From the NCBI GenBank assembly GCA_003833135.1, contig QZLH01000037.1, positions 206,630-233,821 of the forward strand: a stretch of 27,192 bases of DNA. Direction: 5' to 3'. Shown here in pieces: positions 20,881 to 27,192 of this stretch. The DNA is from Oehlia diaphana. Taxonomy: Eukaryota; Glomeromycota; Glomeromycetes; Glomerales; Glomeraceae. The first letter of the stretch is position 1, and each line of letters opens with the position of its first letter. Below the pieces are notes generated by a model, which saw only the letters and a list, made by a program, of their open reading frames with translations, made no database searches and was not told the DNA's origin. The position numbers and the translations under genes are program-made.

Positions 20881-22339
20881 ACCAACCACGGAGTTTAGCT
20901 TAACGAAACGTTTGTTAACGTTTCGGTTTTTTCTGTTTTTTAGAGGGCCTGGATACATGGATTTGGTAGAAATCGGAAATATTTATTTCTTTTAATAAAA
21001 CGTTTTTAATATCACGTTTCATTTCATTTATGAACGTTAAAATATTTCATCATTTAAAAACACTTTTAATTCGTTCACTCTTAAATTCCCAATTTTTAAT
21101 TTACAATTTCACTTTACTCTCTTTGAAAAATTTGAAAAAAAAAATCGAGATCGCTTTTCCAATAAGTAATACGAGAGATAACAAGGTTATAGGTTATAGT
21201 TATAGGAATAAATACCACCGCGATTTACTAATAATCAAACGAAAGATGCATACACGATATGTTATAAAGATATAAACATCATTGTATAATTAATTCAAAA
21301 TTGTATTGTTAATAAAATACTTACTATTTTCAGAAATACTAAAGTCATATTATTTCCATCGATCGAATTCATTTTTTATTGATAGAAATGACGGATCATA
21401 CTTTCATATCAGAAGGGAAGCTTTATAAGACTGAACAACAAATTTCTATTAGAATTCTCATGTCTATATTTGTACTTTCGATTAGATGATTAGAAAATTG
21501 ATATCAAAAAAGTTTTCAAAAGTTTTCTCACTCTGTACATTAACACTTGCATCAATTGGTTCGTACCAGCATTAATGATTTCTTTCAATTGCTAGAATGA
21601 TAGTGCAGTTATGAGATGATTTGATTTTATAATAATTATTATTATTATCTTTTTTTTTTTTAAAAGAAAAGTAAAAAATTATCGAATGTGCAGTATCGTT
21701 TTATTTATTGTAATAGTGAATTTGTGCGAATAATGAAAATCAAAATAACCTGCAAAGTAATAACAAACATTAATATAATTAATTAATTAATAAATATTTA
21801 CCAATGATATAATGATAATATATATTCTCTATATGATATGTTCATTTAATATCAGGAATTTACTTTTTTTCACTAATTAAAATATTTACTTTTTTAAAAA
21901 AGTAACAATTTAGTTTTAAAAAATTCGTTCATATTGAAAAATAGATTTTGGATACATTTTTTCAAGTCTTTCATAATGTATTTATCAATACTAGAATTTT
22001 ACTCGTAAAATAGTAATAAACATCTTTATCAGTAATGATTATTAACATGTTTTTTTTTAAAAAAATCGTAACGTGGCAGTAAATATTTTTTAATGAATTA
22101 CTTGAAAAAAATAAATAACTCCATTCTTTTGTGTTTGCTAATAATACATGTAAATGCTTAAAATAAAGCAATTTTTATTTTCATTGACGCCATGTTTCAG
22201 ATAATCCCGATTTTGCATGCTTTATTATTCGACATATATTTTTATTTCATTTATTTATTTTTTTTTCTATCAGATTAGTCCTCCTAAATTAAAAACCATA
22301 ATTTTATTGTTTATTAATTGATAAGTTTATAAAAGTAAG

Positions 22340-22690
22340 AATATCAATATAAAGAAATTAGTTAGGTAAGTCATAAGTTATTTATTTAATTCAACTATTA
22401 CTTATTTATATAATATTTACATATAATTCAAACTAACCAACTTCTTTATTTAAAAAATTATTAAAAATGTAGAGAGTAAGTTATTTATTTAATTCAATTA
22501 TTACTTATTTATATAATATTTGCATATAATTTAAACTAACTAATTTTCTTAATTAAATAATATAGGGAGTAAGTTATTTATTTATTCTATTATAAATAAC
22601 TAATTTTTTATTTAAAAAATTATTATAAGTAAGTTATTTTTAATTCTATTATTACTTATTTATATAATATTTATATATAATTTAAACTGA
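22340..22690 (+). repeat. Short plus-strand copy of the splice-signal repeat array
   Basis: About four units of the same repeat as at 25385-27053, in opposite orientation. GTAAGT starts at 22366, 22476, 22569 and 22629. Two units keep the acceptor, three bases, donor order: TAG-AGA-GTAAGT (22471-22481) and TAG-GGA-GTAAGT (22564-22574). The first has TTAG directly before GTAAGT and the last has lost the acceptor gap. No coding exon follows downstream. The surrounding 20930-22340 and 22880-24155 are AT-rich intergenic DNA without a supportable gene. Confidence 0.75.
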
Positions 22691-22705
22691 TTGGCCTTCG
22701 AAAGC

Positions 22706-22875
22706 TTGACTTATGACTCGACTTGAGTCCAGTTCTTGAGTCAGTTCTTAAAATCGTCAGAACGGTTTTTATGGTTAAAAGTAGTTCTAAACCCAGGAGA
22801 CTTAGAATCTTTTGAATTTAGAATCTGTTCCAGAATTGACTCGAGTTAACTCATTTTGAACCGATTCCACCCTAA
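22706..22875. repeat. Degenerate inverted repeat with GACTCGA(G) ends
   Basis: GACTCGACTTGAGTCCAGTT (from about 22715) is roughly complementary to the AGAATTGACTCGAGTTAACT region near 22833-22852. Internal GTTCT/AGAAC motifs also mirror. It directly abuts the end of the plus-strand array. A small decayed element is likely but boundaries are unclear. Confidence 0.35.
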
Positions 22876-24155
22876 TCTGAATTGAATTTAGTAATTAATA
22901 CATATTTTATTATTTTAAAAAAATACAGATATACAAATTTAAATTTAGCAACTTAGCAGTAAATGTGGTATTAAATATGAAGAAAATTACGGTCGGAATA
23001 GATTTCACATTGCAAGACTTCGGAATAGATTTTTACAGCAGTTAGCGGCTTTCTGAATTCAGGTATAATGGTCATCCATAATAACCCAGATCATCCGGTG
23101 ACATGGCTACTATTGTAAGTTTATATTTGCCCAAGTAACCAAATAAGTTGACCAAGTTTAATATACAATAATATGTAAATAAAAATTGAACATTTTATCA
23201 AGAAAATGCAATTGTAAATTAATGATTCAAATGGATGATCAATTTAATGATGTTGAAACCTAAATTTGACCATATCTTAATTCCTTTACTGTATTCAAAC
23301 TTCACGAGCAAGTTTTTGGTAGAAAAATCAAAATTAGATGGATCTTTAGATATTTGACATCAGAATTCAGGGTGGCGAGTGCAATTTATTATTTTTTTTT
23401 TTATGTTATAACAAGCATTCACTAACAGTTTGTTTTAGTTACTTTATTCTTTTAGATGATTTTTCAGCATTTTGGATACATGAAATATCACATAGTTTTG
23501 TAAAGTACTAGTTATATTAGCAGATAGATTGGAGATTATTTTATTTAATTATTTTTTTTACTGTCAAGTGTTATCATGTTAAAAGCTTTTTAATTTAAAA
23601 ATACATATATTGTAATAATTGCAATTAAAGCCAAATTTAATAATTTAAATTTCAAACTATAATAGTAATTGTATAAAATATATTGATTTAATATTTAGAT
23701 ACGGTATAAAATATCAGGAATTATTTAAATTACAAACTAAGAAATTGTAAATATTTACTACTCTAGCCTTAGTGTTTAAATAATTCTAATAAGATAAAAT
23801 AAAGAACAATTTCTGTAAAATGCATAATACATAAGAATCTTTTATATAAAAAATTTAAAAAAATATAATTAATTATTGGATAGGTGAAAATGAGATATCG
23901 GTTAAAGACTATCCAAAAACTGAGTTATATTTCAGTCATTAGGAATACTGTGGTAACCAATAGGAATTAATTCTACTAATATTAATGATTTCAATATTGG
24001 ATGTCTCATAAAAATATTGGTTACTAGCTAAAATCTCTCCTAATTGACTGAGCAATAACAAACAATTAATTAGATTTGTCTGATTTAATATCTAAATTAT
24101 TAAATAATTAATTAATTTTATGTAAAATAATTTGTAAATTAACTTTTTGTATATA

Positions 24156-25314
24156 TTACATACCCAATGAATTCATATCATTAACTATGCAATCCAAACA
24201 TTCACTTTTTAGAATGTCATTTAATTTTTCACTAGTAAAGTTAAGTAAGCGACTTGTATAAAATGCTTGTGAATGAAATTTAGTAATAGGATTTTTATGA
24301 TCAATTGGTGCATTTATAAATTCCATAATTTGGCTTTTTAATTCGTCATAAATATTCTCAATTTCCATGCCATAAGGAAGAAAAATCCATTTATCAATAG
24401 TATGCAATACTTCCTGTGAAGATGGTCTTTTTAATGGATCTTCATCCCAACACTTTTTCATCAAATCTACATAGCATTGTGGAGTATTTTCAGTAATTTC
24501 AGGTCGTTCACCTTTACAAATACTTATACTAAGTTGAAGATCATGTTCTCTATCACTAAATGGTGGAACTCCAGATGTAAATTCCCACATAATCATAGAA
24601 AAACTATAAATATCACTAGCTAGAGTGTAAGGTTTACCTCTCAAAACTTCAGGTGCCATAAATGGTATAACACCATAAATATCATCTTTTTTAAATAATG
24701 ATTTTACAGGTCTACATAATCCTAAGTCACTAATATAAATTTTAACCTTATCCTCATCATTATGATTTAAAATATTGCCATCATGAAAATCACAATGAAT
24801 GAGATTTTGTCGATGTATATTATCAAGCCCCCAAATAATTTCATATATCATATGTAATTTTTGTTTCCAATCATACTTAACTACTATTGTTAAATTTCTT
24901 CTTAAATTACCTTGATTTGCATAATCCATTATTACCATATAATCAGAAGTAACTGGATCTATTGTAAATCCATATAATCTAATAAACCGATATGAACCTA
25001 AGCTTTGATGATATTTCCACTATAAAAATAAAATTAGATATTAGCAAAAATAAATTATTATTTTAATTAAAAAAATAAATAATGTATTATTATATACTTC
25101 ATTTAAAAAATCATTTGAATTTTCATTTTCATTCACATTATTGAGGCTTTTAAGAACTACTACTCTATTCTCATCTTTCCAAATAGCTTTATATATAGTA
25201 CCAAATCCCCCTTTATCAAGATATTCAACATTATTAAATTTATTATAAGGAACCCATTTTAATTCTTTCTCAGAAATAAACTCATTCAAAATTACACTTT
25301 CACTTTCTCCAAGT
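24156..25314 (-). CDS. Protein kinase (TKL-like) with intact catalytic residues; 5' exon(s) not in the visible body
   Basis: Exons 25098-25314 and 24156-25019 give 72 plus 287 codons. The first visible exon begins after ATTATAG with one base completing a codon, then LGESESVILNEF. It contains no ATG before the kinase domain, so the start lies in an upstream exon. Motifs are DKGGFGTIYKAIW, lysine in VVVLKSL, hinge MVIMDYANQGNLR, catalytic HCDFHDGN (aspartate and asparagine present), ISDLGLCR (DLG for DFG), IPFMAPEVL, DIYSFSMIMWEFTSG, CWDEDPLKRPS, and tail FYTSRLLNFTSEKLNDIL typical of the family. In contrast to the modules at 9676-14429 it should be catalytically competent. Upstream on the same strand lies the array of splice-signal repeats, which appears to be in its 5' region. 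Confidence 0.82.
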
Positions 25315-25384
25315 CTATAATTTAAATAATTAATAAATTATATTAATTTATATCACACTTAAAAGTTTAAAATAAAATGTCAAT

Positions 25385-27053
25385 ACTTACCCTAAAATTT
25401 AAATAGAATTTAATAAAATATAAACCTTAGTTTTTCCATAAATATATATAAAATAAATTAAAAATTTATTATAACTTACCGACTAAAGTAAATCACCAAA
25501 TATTTTTTTATGTAAAGAATTTAGTAAATTAAATATAAAAATATCACATAAATAGAAATAGCTATAACTTACATGCTATGTTATTAAATAAAGAATTTAG
25601 TTAGTAAAATACTATATTAATATGTAATAATAGACGGAATTGAGTAATAAATAACTTTACATTCTATATCATTAAATAATTTTGTAATAAAAATTTGGTT
25701 AGTTTAAATCATAGATATATATGTAATAATGATAGAATTAAATAACTTACTTTCTATATTATTAAATAATTTTCAAATAAAGAATTTAATTAGTTTAAAC
25801 TATATGTAAATATTATATAAATATGTAATAATAGAATTAAATAAATAACTTACTAACTGCATTATTAAATAATTTTCAAATAAAAAATTTAATTAGTTTA
25901 AATTATACGTAAATACTATATAAATATGTAATAATGAATAGAATTAAATAACTTACATCCTATATTAAATAATTTTAAAATAAAGAATTTAATTAGTTTA
26001 AATTATAGGGTTTTGTTTTTTATCGCCATGGCGATGCATCGCCAGTGTCACGTGATTTTATAATTCCGGTCGGAATTAAAAGATCGTCAAATAATTTCGT
26101 TTTTTGGAAGTTTTGTATAACAAAAACTTTGGAATTTTGCTAAAAAATAAAATTGCCGTTTTTGGATTATGTAACGTTACCTAAAAGGCCAAAAAAAGGA
26201 TATTTTGGCCAGCGTTATAAAATTTGGCCGAAATTAAGCATGTGATGTATAGTGTGTGACAAATAGATCTGTTCCCAGAATAAATAATAAAAATGGAAAA
26301 CTAGATGGTGTGACGCTGGGTGACAAATTATTCATATATGTGAAGTCACGTGACACTTGCGACACATCGCTATGGCGATTTTTTATAAAATCCTAAATTA
26401 TACATAAATTGCAATAATAAATAGAATTAAATAACTTACTCTCTATATTATTAAATAATTTTCAAATAATGAATTTCAGTTAATTGATTTAAATTTATAC
26501 AGAAATATTATATAAATATATAATAATAAATAGAATTAAATACTTACGTTCTATATTATTAAATAATTTTAAATAAAGAATTTAATTAGTTTAAATTATA
26601 CGTAAATATTATATAAATTGTAATAATGAATAGAATTAAATAACTTACTCTCTATATTATTAAATAATTTTCAAATAAAGAATTTAATTAGTTTAAATTA
26701 TATGTAAATATTATATAAATATGTAATAATAGAATTAAATAAATAACTTACCACCTGCAATAATAAATAATTTTCAAATAAAGAATTTAATTAGTTTAAA
26801 TTATATGTAAATATTATATAAATTGTAATAATGAAAAGAATTAAATAAATAACTTACGTCCTATATTATTAAATAATTTTCAATTAAAAAATTTATTAGT
26901 CTAAATTATACATAAATTGTAATAGTGAATAGAATTAAATACTTACGTCCTTTATAGTTAAATAATTTTAAATAAAGAATTTAATTAGTTTAAATTATAC
27001 GTAAATATTATATAATTATGTAATAATGAATAGAATTAAATAACTTACGTTCT
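25385..27053 (-). repeat. Tandem array of intron-like units separated by 3-nt candidate micro-exons
   Basis: Fourteen minus-strand units carry a GTAAGT donor (GTAAAG in one), a TTTAAACTAATT branch-point-like block in most, and an ATATAG/TGCAG-type acceptor. Unit length varies (88-108 bases, ignoring an inserted element), yet the gap from acceptor AG to the next donor GT is exactly 3 bases in 13 units. Triplets with lowest plus-strand coordinate, in transcript order: AAC 27049, GAC 26947, GAC 26858, GTG 26752, AGA 26649, AAC 26548, AGA 26440, GAT 25957, TTA 25854, AAA 25751, AAT 25661, CAT 25573, TCG 25480. The unit nearest the kinase has a single G at 25391. A passive minisatellite is the main alternative. 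Confidence 0.8.
26008..26393. mobile_element. Mutator-like MITE, 386 bp, with 9-bp target-site duplication
   Basis: The ends start GG[G/A]TTTT and form terminal inverted repeats of about 50 bases, including ATCGCCAT[G/A]GCGATG and AGTGTCACGTGA, matching at most positions. TAAATTATA flanks both sides (25999-26007 and 26394-26402). Nine-base duplications and long inverted repeats beginning with G are hallmarks of Mutator-like elements. No transposase ORF is present, so it is non-autonomous. Removing it and one duplication restores an 88-base array unit. Confidence 0.8.
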
Positions 27054-27108
27054 ATATTATTAAATAATTTTCAAATAAATAATTAATTAAAGATAATTTC
27101 TAAGTATA

Positions 27109-27184
27109 CACGGGGTGTTTGGACCCGGTATCACAGAACTATATAAATTTTATACATGGGGTGTTTGGACCCGTGTTACAGAAT
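27109..27184. repeat. Direct repeat of GGGGTGTTTGGACCCG at the window edge
   Basis: Two copies of GGGGTGTTTGGACCCG (27112-27127 and 27158-27173), 46 bases apart, are each followed within a few bases by T[A/G]T[C/T]ACAGAA. The motif has palindromic GGGT/ACCC arms. It may be the edge of a repeat family continuing beyond the window. Confidence 0.65.
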
Positions 27185-27192
27185 AAGAAAAT

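Noticed and set aside
21030..21275. 81-codon plus-strand ORF
   Set aside because: No recognisable domain, no splice context, low-complexity Leu/Ile/Lys composition.
21971..22171. 66-codon minus-strand ORF
   Set aside because: AT-bias ORF without motifs or neighbours supporting it.
25425..25440. ATG (MEKL) as the kinase start joined to the exon at 25314
   Set aside because: It would need a poor GTTTAT donor while two GTAAGT donors lie close by; kept only as an alternative.
25385..27053. CRISPR-like reading of the array (repeat plus variable part)
   Set aside because: The variable part is only 3 bases, the repeats are long and AT-rich with intron signals, and the genome is eukaryotic.

Overview
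This window is very AT-rich eukaryotic DNA with short GT-AG introns. Its gene content points to an arbuscular mycorrhizal fungus of the Rhizophagus (Glomeromycotina) type: tandem F-box genes, a Sel1-repeat kinase, TKL-like kinases with a CX2C...CX2C segment, a LaeA/UMTA-like methyltransferase, and many small inverted-repeat elements. The organism call is inference from these families; no search was run.

Layout. 1-3944: two tandem F-box paralogues (the first cut by the window edge), separated by 1.5 kb with small hairpin elements. 3945-6617: gene-poor, with a Tourist-like MITE (4824-5097, TTA duplication) and degenerate repeats. 6618-8750: a five-exon kinase followed by a Sel1-repeat tail broken by three frame lesions. 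9676-14429 (minus): four consecutive kinase modules that can be joined by phase-compatible introns into one reading frame. Module 3 has a TGG-to-TAG change and lacks its C-lobe, and the other modules lack a canonical HRD or DFG aspartate. 15271-17509 (minus): a three-exon F-box/LRR gene. 18417-19481 (plus): a four-exon SAM methyltransferase sharing a divergent intergenic region with it. 19482-24155: gene-poor, holding transposon-like debris, a possible coding relic and a short plus-strand copy of the repeat array described next. 24156-25314 (minus): a kinase with intact catalytic residues whose start codon is not in its first visible exon.

The most unusual structure is at 25385-27053, directly upstream of that last kinase. 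It is an array of ~88-108 bp units on the minus strand. Each unit reads as a complete short intron: GTAAGT donor, CTAAT-like branch point, ATATAG-like acceptor. In 13 consecutive units the acceptor AG and the next GTAAGT donor are separated by exactly three bases, and those three bases vary from unit to unit while the splice signals are kept. Read as RNA this is a string of one-codon micro-exons. A Mutator-like MITE with a 9-bp target duplication sits inside one unit. Whether the array is spliced as micro-exons, skipped, or is a passive minisatellite cannot be decided from sequence alone.
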